Shown: positions 17,236-27,240, numbered from the stretch's first letter. The stretch is 43,929 nucleotides of DNA from Xanthocytophaga flava (GCA_030068525.1 JASJOS010000032.1:1-43929), one strand, 5' to 3'. Notes: a model not told the origin generated them from the sequence alone. Numbers and translations are program-made.

Positions 17236-17850
17236 GTGAGTAAGTATACATATATTGTTTTTGTAGCCTCTCTTTGTTTAGGGCTGGTGCACTGGGCATG
17301 TAGCAGACCGGGTGTACAGACAGCAGCACATACGGCTGTTAATACAGAAAGGGCCAAAGATTCAGTAATAATTGATTCGGCTTGCTGGCCGGAAAGCTTT
17401 TCTCTGGGTCATGTGGCCACCGAGGCTGAGATACAAGCATGGGATATCGATGTGCGTCCTGATGGAAAAGGCCTGCCTGCCGGATCTGGAAATTTCGTAG
17501 ATGGACAGCGATTATATGCTGCAAAATGTGCAGTCTGCCATGGAAAAACAGGCAAGGAAGGCCCAAACAATCAACTGGTTGGAGGTGCAGACGTGAAAGA
17601 AAAAACCATTGGTAACTATTGGCCTTATTCAACTACCCTGTTTGATTATATACGTCGGGCTATGCCGTTTAATCAGCCTGGTTCCTTATCAGATAAAGAA
17701 GTGTATAGTTTGACCGCTTTTTTGCTGGCTGCCAATCGGATCATTGACTCAACAACTGTAATTAATGCGGAAACATTACCCAAAATTCAAATGCCTGCTC
17801 AGAAATACTTCGTGCCTGATGACCGTAAGGGAGGAGCCGAAGTGCGATAG
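17236..17850 (+). CDS. Lipoprotein cytochrome c, SoxD/SorB-like electron acceptor
   Basis: A 204-residue exported cytochrome starting at GTG. A hydrophobic leader ends at Cys22 (LVHWACSRPG), which suggests a lipid anchor. One haem-binding CxxCH is present (Cys98-A-V-Cys101-His102). The downstream segment NYWPYSTTLFDYIRRAMPFN, with its methionine, and the GSLSDKEVYSLTAFLLAAN helix are the pattern seen in cytochrome subunits of SoxCD and related sulfite dehydrogenases. Classical SoxD has two haems and is longer, so this is a monohaem version. It lies 42 bases before the molybdenum subunit gene, and the pair should act together in the periplasm, with the cytochrome taking electrons from sulfite oxidation. 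Confidence 0.85.
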   Translation: MSKYTYIVFVASLCLGLVHWACSRPGVQTAAHTAVNTERAKDSVIIDSACWPESFSLGHVATEAEIQAWDIDVRPDGKGLPAGSGNFVDGQRLYAAKCAVCHGKTGKEGPNNQLVGGADVKEKTIGNYWPYSTTLFDYIRRAMPFNQPGSLSDKEVYSLTAFLLAANRIIDSTTVINAETLPKIQMPAQKYFVPDDRKGGAEVR

Positions 17851-17892
17851 ATTCTTATTTTCCTGGCATTAAAAACTCTATGAGTAGACCCT

Positions 17893-19149
17893 ATGGATGA
17901 CAAATCATCAGATAAATCACTATTCTCCCAAAAAATCAAACGCCGTTCGCTGCTTGGGGGAGCGGCAACAGCTGCTGTAGTGTTTGTTCAGACTGCCTTT
18001 GGAAAAACTATTCAAAAGGCCATTCCGGAATCCGTTTTTAAGCCTGAAGATGATCCTACCAAACAACTGGGGCCTTTCCCCAGCGAGCTAGGTGGACGAT
18101 CTGCTTTTGAGAAGCCTGTTCGTAAACCATCCGATATTTCGTCCCGGTCCCCATTGCAGGATTTCTATGGGACTATTACGCCCTCTGACCTTCACTTTGA
18201 AAGACATCATGCTGGTATTCCAACCATCGATCCGGGCAAACACAAACTGCTTATTCATGGTATGGTAGAGAAGCCGCTTGTCTTTACTGTAGCTGATCTG
18301 AAGCGTTTTCCTTCCCTATCACGGATTGCCTTTCTGGAATGTTCCGGAAATTTTCGTACCGGAAAAGAAGCTATGACTCCACAGGAGATCTGTGGACTAA
18401 CCAGCCAGAGTGAATGGACGGGCGTAAAGCTTTCGACATTATTCAGAGAAGTAGGTATAAAGCCGGGAGCAACCTGGTTTCTGGCCGAAGGTTCCGATGC
18501 TGCAGTAATGACACGTAGTGTTCCTGTCAAAAAAGGGTGGGATGACGCTATTATTGCCTATGCACAGAATGGAGAGGCTTTGCGACCAGAACAAGGCTAC
18601 CCCATTCGTTTATTTTTACCAGGATGGGAAGGCAATGCCAATGTAAAATGGCTACGCCGGATAGAGCTTTCAGATCAACCCTATATGACCCGGGAAGAAA
18701 CTTCCCGCTACACAGAAACAATTCGGGACGGAAAAATACGTATGTTTAGCTTTGATATGGATGCCCGTTCAATCATTACCTTTCCCTCCTATCCTCAACA
18801 TATTGAGAAAGGTTGGCTGGAGATCAGAGGGATTGCATGGTCCGGTCGGGGTAAAGTGTTATATGTAGAAGTGAGTACTGATGCCGGAAAATCCTGGCAT
18901 CGGGCAACCCTTCAGGAACCCATATTGGACAAAGCCCATACTGCCTTTCGGTATCTGTGGCAATGGAAAGGAGAGTCGACAGAGATTTTGAGTCGTGTTA
19001 CAGACGAAACTGGCTACACACAACCTACCCTGAAGCAGTTGATTGATGCCAGAGGTACAGACATGGGTGGATATCACCTGAACCCTGTGACAGCATGGGT
19101 GATCAAATCAGATGGAAGTGTGGTATTTAAACCTGAAAAGTTACGGTGA
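17893..19149 (+). CDS. Periplasmic molybdopterin sulfite dehydrogenase, SoxC/SorA-like
   Basis: A 418-residue enzyme of the sulfite oxidase family. A Tat signal carries KIKRRSLLGG (twin Arg17-Arg18), consistent with export of a folded, cofactor-loaded protein. The molybdopterin-binding domain spans about residues 95-270, with the molybdenum-ligating cysteine predicted as Cys150 in FLECSGN. The motifs GYPIRLFLPGWEGNANVKWL and the C-terminal dimerisation domain (WSGRGKVLYVEVSTDAGKSW) fit SoxC and SorA closely. It should oxidise sulfite, or a protein-bound sulfane in SoxC style, to sulfate. No soxAXYZB genes are visible in the window, which favours free sulfite. The cytochrome gene is directly upstream and the FAD enzyme gene lies 47 bases downstream. 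Confidence 0.9.
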   Translation: MDDKSSDKSLFSQKIKRRSLLGGAATAAVVFVQTAFGKTIQKAIPESVFKPEDDPTKQLGPFPSELGGRSAFEKPVRKPSDISSRSPLQDFYGTITPSDLHFERHHAGIPTIDPGKHKLLIHGMVEKPLVFTVADLKRFPSLSRIAFLECSGNFRTGKEAMTPQEICGLTSQSEWTGVKLSTLFREVGIKPGATWFLAEGSDAAVMTRSVPVKKGWDDAIIAYAQNGEALRPEQGYPIRLFLPGWEGNANVKWLRRIELSDQPYMTREETSRYTETIRDGKIRMFSFDMDARSIITFPSYPQHIEKGWLEIRGIAWSGRGKVLYVEVSTDAGKSWHRATLQEPILDKAHTAFRYLWQWKGESTEILSRVTDETGYTQPTLKQLIDARGTDMGGYHLNPVTAWVIKSDGSVVFKPEKLR

Positions 19150-19196
19150 GAAGTGAAAAAAGCTTCCAGAATAAAACGTATAGAACCCGGAAATAA

Positions 19197-20654
19197 ATGG
19201 CACATTATGAATATGATGCAGTAGTAGTAGGTTCAGGACCCAACGGGCTTGCAGCAGGGATAGCCTTGCAACAGGCAGGACTTTCAGTACTGCTGATAGA
19301 AGGACAGAAAACAATAGGAGGGGGCTTACGTACTTCGGAATTGACGCTACCAGGATTTAAACACGATGTTTGTTCGGCCATTCATCCTATGGCTGCCGGA
19401 TCGCCCTTTTTTCAAAGTCTTCCATTAACTGAGCATGGACTGGAGTATATTCAGCCACCTGTAGCAGCAGCGCATCCATTTGACGATGGAACAGCCGCTA
19501 TTCTAACTTCGTCAATCGATAAAACAGCTGAGTTATTGGGAAAGGATAGACTCCCTTATTTACGATTGATTGAACCATTGCTCAATGATTGGCCCAAGAT
19601 GGCAGCAGATGTATTAGGGCCTTTGCAATTTCCAACATATCCAATTAAAATGGCTGAGTTTGGATTGAAAGCATTGCCTTCTGCCAGTCGCCTGTCGAAC
19701 TATTTTTCTACAGAAAAAGCCAAAGGGCTATGGGCAGGTATGGCTGCCCACTCGATACAGCCACTATCTCATATGACAACTTCTGCCATTGGACTGGTTC
19801 TGATGACAGCAGGGCATTTGCATGGATGGCCTCTGCCCAAGGGTGGATCCCAATCGATTGCTAATGCACTGGCTTCGTATTTTGTTTCGCTGGGCGGTAA
19901 GATAGAAACTGGTCAGTGGATATATTCCTTGAAGCAACTCCCTTCCAGTCGGGCCATTCTTTTTGATCTGACCCCCAGACAACTACTTAAAATTGCCGGA
20001 GATCAGTTTTCTTCACTGTACCGCTGGCAACTTAACAACTATAAATATGGCATGGGAGTATTTAAAGTAGACTGGGCGTTGGATGGACCTGTTCCTTTTA
20101 AAGCGGCAGAGTGCAGGCAGGCAGGAACCCTACATCTGGGAAACACTTTTCATGAAATCGCCTTGTCTGAAAAAGAAATTTGGAGTGGCAAGCATCCGAA
20201 AGCTCCTTATGTGTTACTAGCCCAACAAAGTATTTTTGACCCTTCACGCGCACCCGAAGGAAAGCACACTCTATGGGGTTATTGCCATGTACCTCATGGC
20301 TCTACAGTAGATATGACTGATGCAATTGAGAATCAGGTTGAGCGGTTTGCCCCAGGTTTCAAAGACCGTATTCTAGCCCGGCATACTATGAATACGATAC
20401 AAATGGAATCGTACAATCCAAATTATATAGGTGGAGACATTAATGGTGGAGTGATTGATTTGACTCAATTATACACACGACCCGCTTTGCGTCTTTCTCC
20501 CTATAAAACATCAGCTAAAGGCATTTATATCTGCTCTTCTTCAACTCCTCCTGGTGGAGGAGTGCATGGCATGTGTGGATATTACGCGGCCAAAAGTGCT
20601 CTGAAAGATATCTTTAAAACACCTATTATGCCTCTAAAGCCTTTTTTGAATTAA
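19197..20654 (+). CDS. FAD-dependent oxidoreductase, phytoene-desaturase/PYROXD2-like
   Basis: A 485-residue flavoprotein. The N-terminal dinucleotide fold VVVGSGPNGLAAGIALQQAG, with the acidic end of the second strand at LLIEG (about residues 9-36), and the following GGGLRTSEL mark the amine-oxidase/phytoene-desaturase superfamily. The C-terminal STPPGGGVHGMCGYYAA block (about residue 450) is the second FAD-contact region typical of the PYROXD2-like branch. No signal peptide is seen, so it should be cytosolic. The substrate is unknown. Its position between the sulfite dehydrogenase and the sulfate exporter suggests the same physiology, but members of this branch have no established sulfur role. 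An alternative is a lipid or carotenoid-type oxidation. Confidence 0.85.
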   Translation: MAHYEYDAVVVGSGPNGLAAGIALQQAGLSVLLIEGQKTIGGGLRTSELTLPGFKHDVCSAIHPMAAGSPFFQSLPLTEHGLEYIQPPVAAAHPFDDGTAAILTSSIDKTAELLGKDRLPYLRLIEPLLNDWPKMAADVLGPLQFPTYPIKMAEFGLKALPSASRLSNYFSTEKAKGLWAGMAAHSIQPLSHMTTSAIGLVLMTAGHLHGWPLPKGGSQSIANALASYFVSLGGKIETGQWIYSLKQLPSSRAILFDLTPRQLLKIAGDQFSSLYRWQLNNYKYGMGVFKVDWALDGPVPFKAAECRQAGTLHLGNTFHEIALSEKEIWSGKHPKAPYVLLAQQSIFDPSRAPEGKHTLWGYCHVPHGSTVDMTDAIENQVERFAPGFKDRILARHTMNTIQMESYNPNYIGGDINGGVIDLTQLYTRPALRLSPYKTSAKGIYICSSSTPPGGGVHGMCGYYAAKSALKDIFKTPIMPLKPFLN

Positions 20655-20688
20655 AATACATTTATAAAAATATAGCAACCTGATTTCG

Positions 20689-21966
20689 ATGTCTCAAGTT
20701 ACTCAAACTCTTCCTGAAAAAACACGATTTACCTTTACCGAAGACTGGACGGTAGTCGTACTTGGTATAAGCATTATTGCTTTGGCGTTGGCAGGATTGC
20801 CTTTGCCTGTTCCTGCCTATTCCTGGAGCAACGGGCAGGAGTTGTTTTCTAAAGTTCTTACCTCTGCCAACCTGCTTACAATTGTTATACAATTTGTACT
20901 GGTAATTGCTGTTGCAGTTCTTGGTGCTGTATTACTTAATAAGCCCTTGAAATCTTTGCTGGTGGTGTTTCCTGTAGTGTATGGAATCACTGTTCTGGCT
21001 TTGATTATTGCGGGAAACAGTCAGGTTAAGGCATGGAATCTGGAAGCGGTTATTTTTAGTCTTACACTGGGGCTTTTGATCGGTAATATTGTTACATTAC
21101 CTGAGTGGTTTCGTTCAGCCTTAGGCGCAGAAATGTTTGTGAAAATTGGACTGGTATTGTTGGGGACTAGTGTTGTCTTCTCTGATATCTTGAAAGCTGG
21201 TGCATTGGGATTGGTTCAGGCATTGGTAGTTGTTGTATCTGTCTGGTATTTTGCTTATTGGCTATGTAAAAAGCTGAAGATAGATGACGAAATGAGTCTG
21301 ATGATATCCAGTGCAGTTTCTATTTGCGGAGTTTCTGCTGCAATTGCTACTGCAGGAGCAATCAAAGGTGATACACGGAAACTTTCTTATGTCATTTCGC
21401 TGGTACTGGTGACTGCCATTCCAATGATGGTTGGCATGCCTTACCTAGCAAATTACTTGGGACTATCACAGGAAGTAACAGGAGCCTGGCTTGGAGGAAG
21501 TATTGATACAACTGGCGCTGTAGTAGCATCTGGTACGCTGGTAGGAGAAACAGCCTTAAAAATAAGTACTATCGTCAAATTCTCTCAAAATGTGTTGCTG
21601 GGAATTGCTGCCTTTGCCATAAGTATATACTGGACATATACTCAGAAAAACACCGAAGAAGCACGTTCTGAAAAACCTACCCTTGCCGTGATCTGGGAAC
21701 GGTTTCCTAAGTTTGTATTAGGCTTTGTAGGGGCTTCTCTGGTATTCTCTTTTTTATTAAGTCCAGCTGCAGTTAGTAGTGTAAAAGATGGCCTAAAGAA
21801 TATTCAAACTTTATGGTTCGTGCTTGCTTTTACCAGCATTGGATTAGAAACCCGTTTTTCAGACCTGATCAATGCCAGCAACCGCAAGCCTTTGTATGCT
21901 TTCCTGACTGCTCAGACATTTAACATTATAGTTACCTTATTGATTGCTTATTTGCTGTTTCGTTAG
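20689..21966 (+). CDS. YeiH/UPF0324-family membrane protein, putative sulfate exporter
   Basis: A 425-residue integral membrane protein with about ten hydrophobic segments. It matches the YeiH/Cons_hypoth698 family through LTLGLLIGN near residue 125, KIGLVLLGTSVVFSDILKAG, the central SAVSICGVSAAIATAGAIKG signature and LGGSIDTTGAVVASGTLVGE. The family is annotated as putative sulfate exporters because homologues are linked to sulfur-compound catabolism such as taurine or sulfoacetate breakdown; direct transport data are scarce. Here it is the last gene of the sulfur module, 34 bases after the FAD enzyme gene, where export of sulfate or sulfite made by the dehydrogenase would make sense. No obvious terminator follows. 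Confidence 0.85.
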   Translation: MSQVTQTLPEKTRFTFTEDWTVVVLGISIIALALAGLPLPVPAYSWSNGQELFSKVLTSANLLTIVIQFVLVIAVAVLGAVLLNKPLKSLLVVFPVVYGITVLALIIAGNSQVKAWNLEAVIFSLTLGLLIGNIVTLPEWFRSALGAEMFVKIGLVLLGTSVVFSDILKAGALGLVQALVVVVSVWYFAYWLCKKLKIDDEMSLMISSAVSICGVSAAIATAGAIKGDTRKLSYVISLVLVTAIPMMVGMPYLANYLGLSQEVTGAWLGGSIDTTGAVVASGTLVGETALKISTIVKFSQNVLLGIAAFAISIYWTYTQKNTEEARSEKPTLAVIWERFPKFVLGFVGASLVFSFLLSPAAVSSVKDGLKNIQTLWFVLAFTSIGLETRFSDLINASNRKPLYAFLTAQTFNIIVTLLIAYLLFR

Positions 21967-22683
21967 ATTTAGTGAATGTAGATTTAATAAATAATTTCTT
22001 CTTGTCCCTCTTAAAAATAGTCTAAAATAGAGTTATACCTGTTTGTGAAAAAAATATAGCTATCCAGCAGACCTGTGGAATCCCCTAAAGATCCTTCTGG
22101 AAAGAAAAATTATATATAGCTCATTGTTGATTGCGCATAGTTTGTTCAAGTAGTCTGTTGAGCATAACTATGTGCATACAGCATGTCACATTGGCTGGCT
22201 TGTTGTCGCGAATAAAAAAGTTTTTGTCTGGAGTTCACTGCAAAATTCCCACGTGCTGAACAAACCGCAATATCTCGTCCTAAAATAAGTTTACAAAGAT
22301 ACAACTTTCGTGTACCCATATGGAGATGTATCTCCCGATTAAGCCTAACCTACTGAAGTCCCGTCATTCTTTCCTGTGAAGCTGTTTTACTTGCCAATAA
22401 GGCCAGAAATAGGCTTTGCGAATGATACCAGCTATTAAACAAATCTATCCCAATGTGCTACTTCCGGGATTTTTATTAGAAATCAATTGCTGTTAAAGAA
22501 AATACATAGTTTATTGTATGAATGCAGGCTGATCAGATATAAGATAACTGAATCTATATGCTCAACGATTCTGCAGGATGCCAACAAAATAATTGATAGT
22601 TTAACCTAATTGTTTCTCTAGAGAGGTTAAAAGATCTGTTACCTATAAAAATGAAATGATTATAGAATTTTGATCAAAAAAAA
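21967..22683. other. 717-base gap with one long hairpin
   Basis: No supported coding frame. The main structure is GCGCATAGTT (22133-22142) pairing with AACTATGTGC (22166-22175), 10 bp with one mismatch, with TCAA/TTGA able to pair inside. It has no T-tract, so it is not a standard terminator. I found no consensus promoter for the following lipoprotein gene. Confidence 0.4.
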
Positions 22684-25600
22684 ATGACTGCCTTTAAGAA
22701 ACACTTTTATCTTCCTGTTACCTTACTTCTTGTTTCCTGTTTAAAGCCACTCAGTACTGATGTGATTACGATTGATGCCCAAACAGGAAAACAAAAAGCA
22801 AAACAAATAAAAGAGACTTCCTCCATTCAGTTGGCTGAGGGACTAAAAATTGATCTTTGGGCTTCAGACACTTTGTCACCCGATCCGGTTTCCCTGGAAA
22901 TAGACCACTTAGGCAGGGCCTACATTACGCGCACTATTCGCCAGAAAAATTCGGAATTTGACATTCGCGGGCATCGCGATTGGATGACACCTTCTATCAG
23001 CTTTCAAACAGTAGAAGATCGTAGAGCTTTTCTTCGAAAAACGTTTGCACCAGAAAATTCCCAACAGAACACATGGCTCAAAGATCTGAATGAAGACGGA
23101 AGTCACGACTGGAAAGATTTAACAGTTGAAAAAGATGAGATCTGGCGGGTAGAAGATAAAGATGGCGATGGAATTGCTGAAACGGCAACAAAAGTTTTTG
23201 TAGGACCAAGTGAAGAGGTTACCGATGTAGGTGGTGGCGTTTTGGTTAGAGAAAAAGATGCATTTTGGTGTAGTGGACCCGATATGTGGCGTTTGGAAGA
23301 TAAAAATTCAGATGGCGTTTATGAAACAAAACAATCAATCAGTCATGGATATGCAGTACATATTGGTTTTGGGGGACATGGTATGTCTGGTGCTATTCAA
23401 GGTCCGGATGGAAAAATTTACTGGCAGATAGGCGATATAGGCGCTAACATTACAGATAAATCGGGGCAAAAACATGAATATCCCAATGAAGGGATACTAG
23501 TTCGTTCCAATCCGGATGGGAGTGACTTTGAGGTTGTAGCACATGGTATTCGCAACGATCACGAATTTGTCTTTGATGCATTGGGTAACATTATTTCGTC
23601 AGACAATGACGGGGATCATCCAGGGGAAAGCGAGCGCCTTGTACATATTGTAGAGGGTGGCGATTCCGGATGGCGCTCTAACTGGCAGTATGGTAAATAC
23701 ACTGATCCGCGCAATAATAATTATAATGTATGGATGAAGGAAAAATTATATACACCTCGCTGGGAAGGTCAGGCAGCCTATATACTTCCTCCCATTCAGA
23801 ATTTTCACAATGGGCCTACAGGAATGGTTTTCAATCCGGGAACGGCATTGGGGAAAGAATGGACAAATAAATTTTTCCTGGTTGAGTTTGTCGGTACCCC
23901 CACTGGTTCACACATCTGGTCGTTCGGATTAAAGCCTAAAGGTGCTTCTTTTGTTTTGGATGGTGATAAAAAACTCACTACAGGTATCTTGCCTACAGGT
24001 ATTCGTTTCGGAACGGATGGTGCTTTGTATGCAGCTGATTGGGTAACCGGATGGGATACCAAAAATTACGGCAGAATATGGAAGATTGATGTGGATAAGA
24101 ATAAAAATGATCTTGAATCTGAACGTAAGGAGACAAAACGATTGATGGCATTGAATTATACTAAGCAATCCGAGTCACAGTTAATATCACTTTTGTCTTA
24201 TGCAGACATGCGGATTCGTCAGAAAGCACAATTTGAATTAGTAGCAAGAGGTGCTAAAGGTCTGGAGATTTTCAAAAAACTGATTCACCAAAAAGATAAT
24301 CAGTTTGCTAGGATCCATGCTATCTGGGGCATTGGACAACTGTCTCAAAAAGATAGAGAAACTGCCTCTATTCTCTCAGATTTACTAAAAGATACCGACC
24401 AGGAAATCATCGCACAAGCTGCTAAAGTGATTGGAGATGTGCGTTATCAGGGCGCTAACCAAACACTGATTTCTCTGGTGAACCATTCGAATCCAAGAGT
24501 AAAGTTTTTTGCCACTCAGGCACTTGGACGGGTAAAGGATAAAAACGCCGTTTCAGCCATCTTGAAAATGATTGAGCAAAACAATGATGAAGATGTTTAT
24601 CTGCGTCATGTGGGTGTACTGGCATTAAGCCGGATAGGGGATGTTGAGTCAGTTATCAATTTAAAATCAAATTCAAGTAAAGCTCTTCGCTTGGCAGCAG
24701 TGTTGATTCTGCGAAAGTGGAGAAACCCTGAAATCGCCAGCTTTTTGAAAGAAGACGATGAATATCTGGTTACAGAAGTTTCAAGAGCTATTAATGATGA
24801 TTTATCCATTGCTGATGCTTTACCCGCTTTAGCACAAATGGTTCAACAAACAAAGTTCACCTATGAACCTTTACTACGTCGGGCAATCAATGCCTGCTTA
24901 CGAGTAGGAGGTGAAAAAGAATTGGATATGTTGATTGCTTTTGCTGGACGCACAGATGTTTCGGATGATTTACGGGCCGAAGCACTATCAGTGATTGGAA
25001 CATGGGCTAATCCATCTGTACTGGACCGTGTGGATGGGCGTTATCGTGGTGAGCTAAAGCGTAATGCGACTATGGTCACCACTAAAATTAAGGATAAGAT
25101 GGGAGATTTTCTGAAAAGTTCTAATCCAACCATTTTGGTTTCTTCTATTAAACTTTTGTCTGAGTTGAATATTTCTGCTTATAATACTCAGCTTGTTTCC
25201 CTTCTGAAAGAGTCTGATAAACCAGAAGTACGAGCAGCATCCATTATAGCTCTGGCTGATTTGAATTATGCGGGCATTGAACAGGTGATAAAATTAGGAA
25301 TGGAAGACAAAGAGGGTGCTGTACGAACTTCGGCTATTAGTCTACTTACTAAGTTAAAAACTAACAAAGAAAATTTACCTTCCATTGTCAATCCTATTTT
25401 TGAGAAGGGTAGTTTTCGGGAACAGCAACAGATGTTGAAAGTATTGGGAGAAATGCCTGTCGATAATACAAGAGTTGTATTTGAGGATTTGATTCACCGA
25501 ATGGTAACAGAAAAACTATCTGCCAATGTAAAACTGGATCTAATAGAGTCAGTTGAAGGCACAAAAGATGAAAATCTCATTCAAAAGCTTGAGCCACTAA

Positions 25601-26067
25601 AAGGGAAAGGATCTGAAACGGAACAATTTAAAGAAGCACTTTTGGGAGGTGATAGTCGACAAGGTAGGAATATTTTCTTATATAACTCAGCTGCTCAGTG
25701 TATTCGTTGCCACTCCATTGGTGGGGAAGGAGGCTCGGTAGGTCCCAATTTGCAAGGAATTGGTAAAACATTAAGCCGTGAGCAAATTCTGCAAGCAATG
25801 ATAGAGCCAAGTGCACGCATTGCTCCAGGATATGGCAATATTGCATTAACCATGACGGATGGACAAGAAGTAACAGGAGTGCTCATGAAAGAAAGCGAAG
25901 AAGAACTTATCTTGAAAACTTCAGCAGCAGAACCTTTGAAAGTGCCTGTCTCCCGAATCAAGAACCGAGAGAATTATCCATCCGGTATGCCTCCAATGGG
26001 AACAATTCTTTCTAAACGTGAAATCAGAGATTTGGTAGAGTTTCTATCCAATATGAAGTCAAACTGA
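22684..26067 (+). CDS. Large PVC-type haem-binding lipoprotein (propeller, HEAT repeats, cytochrome c)
   Basis: A 1127-residue exported lipoprotein (Cys19 in LLLVSCLKPL). Residues about 50-475 form a sugar-dehydrogenase-like beta-propeller of the membrane-bound dehydrogenase type. Within it are EF-hand-like acidic loops (DLNEDGSHDWKD, DKDGDGIAET, DKNSDGVYETK) that probably bind calcium. Residues about 490-970 are HEAT-like helical repeats. The C-terminal domain carries a haem site (Cys1006-I-R-Cys1009-His1010) and the GPNLQGIG, MIEPSARIAPGY and TGVLMKESEEEL segments of the planctomycete-type haem-binding domain. Such proteins are thought to oxidise sugars or alcohols and pass electrons to the respiratory chain. 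It is inside the rpn-bounded block but separated from the sulfur module by 717 bases, so a shared role is uncertain. Confidence 0.88.
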   Translation: MTAFKKHFYLPVTLLLVSCLKPLSTDVITIDAQTGKQKAKQIKETSSIQLAEGLKIDLWASDTLSPDPVSLEIDHLGRAYITRTIRQKNSEFDIRGHRDWMTPSISFQTVEDRRAFLRKTFAPENSQQNTWLKDLNEDGSHDWKDLTVEKDEIWRVEDKDGDGIAETATKVFVGPSEEVTDVGGGVLVREKDAFWCSGPDMWRLEDKNSDGVYETKQSISHGYAVHIGFGGHGMSGAIQGPDGKIYWQIGDIGANITDKSGQKHEYPNEGILVRSNPDGSDFEVVAHGIRNDHEFVFDALGNIISSDNDGDHPGESERLVHIVEGGDSGWRSNWQYGKYTDPRNNNYNVWMKEKLYTPRWEGQAAYILPPIQNFHNGPTGMVFNPGTALGKEWTNKFFLVEFVGTPTGSHIWSFGLKPKGASFVLDGDKKLTTGILPTGIRFGTDGALYAADWVTGWDTKNYGRIWKIDVDKNKNDLESERKETKRLMALNYTKQSESQLISLLSYADMRIRQKAQFELVARGAKGLEIFKKLIHQKDNQFARIHAIWGIGQLSQKDRETASILSDLLKDTDQEIIAQAAKVIGDVRYQGANQTLISLVNHSNPRVKFFATQALGRVKDKNAVSAILKMIEQNNDEDVYLRHVGVLALSRIGDVESVINLKSNSSKALRLAAVLILRKWRNPEIASFLKEDDEYLVTEVSRAINDDLSIADALPALAQMVQQTKFTYEPLLRRAINACLRVGGEKELDMLIAFAGRTDVSDDLRAEALSVIGTWANPSVLDRVDGRYRGELKRNATMVTTKIKDKMGDFLKSSNPTILVSSIKLLSELNISAYNTQLVSLLKESDKPEVRAASIIALADLNYAGIEQVIKLGMEDKEGAVRTSAISLLTKLKTNKENLPSIVNPIFEKGSFREQQQMLKVLGEMPVDNTRVVFEDLIHRMVTEKLSANVKLDLIESVEGTKDENLIQKLEPLKGKGSETEQFKEALLGGDSRQGRNIFLYNSAAQCIRCHSIGGEGGSVGPNLQGIGKTLSREQILQAMIEPSARIAPGYGNIALTMTDGQEVTGVLMKESEEELILKTSAAEPLKVPVSRIKNRENYPSGMPPMGTILSKREIRDLVEFLSNMKSN

Positions 26068-26394
26068 TTTACTCTGTTGGCTCCTCTGTTTTTAGTGTTA
26101 TGTCTTATTCTGTTGAAACATTCTCAGAGAGTTATGTAGCTATTTTATATCAGGCTCAACCACCTCCTGTCAAAGATTGTATTCTCAAACCAATGAATGC
26201 AGGAGGTGGTACCGATATTGCTTTCGCTTTGTTACAATGAAAAGTCTATGTTGTTACTCCTGTCTTTTCTCCTTATCCTAAACAGTTCTATTCTCCCACA
26301 GTTAGATAATTGTAATTAGATATATGAGAAATAATTTCCTTATTCTATTACTTGTTGGTTACTTTCGCGGAATTACTCACATGTTTGCAGCTTG
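26068..26394. other. 327-base gap with a strong hairpin
   Basis: A perfect 11-bp stem, ACCACCTCCTG (26159-26169) with CAGGAGGTGGT (26200-26210), encloses a 30-base loop. No T-run follows, so it is not a clear intrinsic terminator. The -7-like box of rpn copy 2 (TACTTTCG near 26359) lies near the end of the gap. Confidence 0.5.
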
Positions 26395-27210
26395 ATGAAA
26401 AGTAAAAAAGAAGGGAACCAGTACGATAAGATATTTAAGGAGAATTTAGAGTCTGTTACTCTGGTACTGATTGAGAAAGTGCTTCACATACAGGTGGCAT
26501 CTTATGAACGCCTTCCACAGGAACTACAACGCACAGTAGAAAGAAGGCCTGACCAACTGCTGAAAATTACCGACAAGCAAGGGTATACCTTCTTGTTGCA
26601 ACTCGAGTTTCAATTGGTAGATGAAGCTACTATGGTATATCGGATGTTGGAATACAGAGGTATGCTCTCCCGAAAATATGAACTGCCTGTTAAACAGTAT
26701 GTAATCTTTCTTTCCGATCAGCAACCCAAGATGCAGACTCGTATCGAAGAGCCAGATCTGTCCTATGCATTTCGGTTAGTTCAGTTTTCTACCATTGACT
26801 ATAAGTTGTTTCTCTCTTCTGAAAAAGGAGATGAGGTCGTATTTGCTATATTGGGTAAGTTTGGCGATACCCATCCGGAAGAGGCAGTTGCTCTTATTGT
26901 AGAACGCATAAACCAGACTTCGACAAGCAAAAGTGAACTGCAACGTCACTTGCAACAATTACGTATATTAGCTAACTTGCGTAAACTAACACCTTTTATA
27001 GAAATCATGATTGACTCGATTACTCCATACATCAAAAAAGACGATGATTTCCTTTTTAGAGAAGGAAAACAAGAAGGAAAGCTGGAAGGAAAGCGAGAAG
27101 CCATTCTAAAATTGCTGAAGGACGGAGTATTGACCACTCCGCAACTGGCTTCTTATTTTGATGTGACAGAAGAATTTGTAGAAGAGTTGCGGAAGACTCA
27201 CACTAAGTAA
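26395..27210 (+). CDS. Rpn-family recombination-promoting nuclease (copy 2)
   Basis: A 271-residue near-duplicate of the protein at 6983-7786, about 92% identical by hand count. The nuclease residues Asp53, Glu71 and Gln73 are kept. Differences cluster at surface positions and in the linker, where this copy has one additional EGK unit (GKQEGKLEGKREA). Nucleotide identity is high through the gene and resumes in the terminator, while upstream flanks diverge quickly apart from the promoter box. Both copies keep full-length frames, so both may be active. Together they bound about 19.4 kb in direct orientation. ATG 26395 is preferred to the TTG immediately before it. Confidence 0.9.
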   Translation: MKSKKEGNQYDKIFKENLESVTLVLIEKVLHIQVASYERLPQELQRTVERRPDQLLKITDKQGYTFLLQLEFQLVDEATMVYRMLEYRGMLSRKYELPVKQYVIFLSDQQPKMQTRIEEPDLSYAFRLVQFSTIDYKLFLSSEKGDEVVFAILGKFGDTHPEEAVALIVERINQTSTSKSELQRHLQQLRILANLRKLTPFIEIMIDSITPYIKKDDDFLFREGKQEGKLEGKREAILKLLKDGVLTTPQLASYFDVTEEFVEELRKTHTK

Positions 27211-27240
27211 GCCGTTTCTTATACTCGAAAAGATATTATG

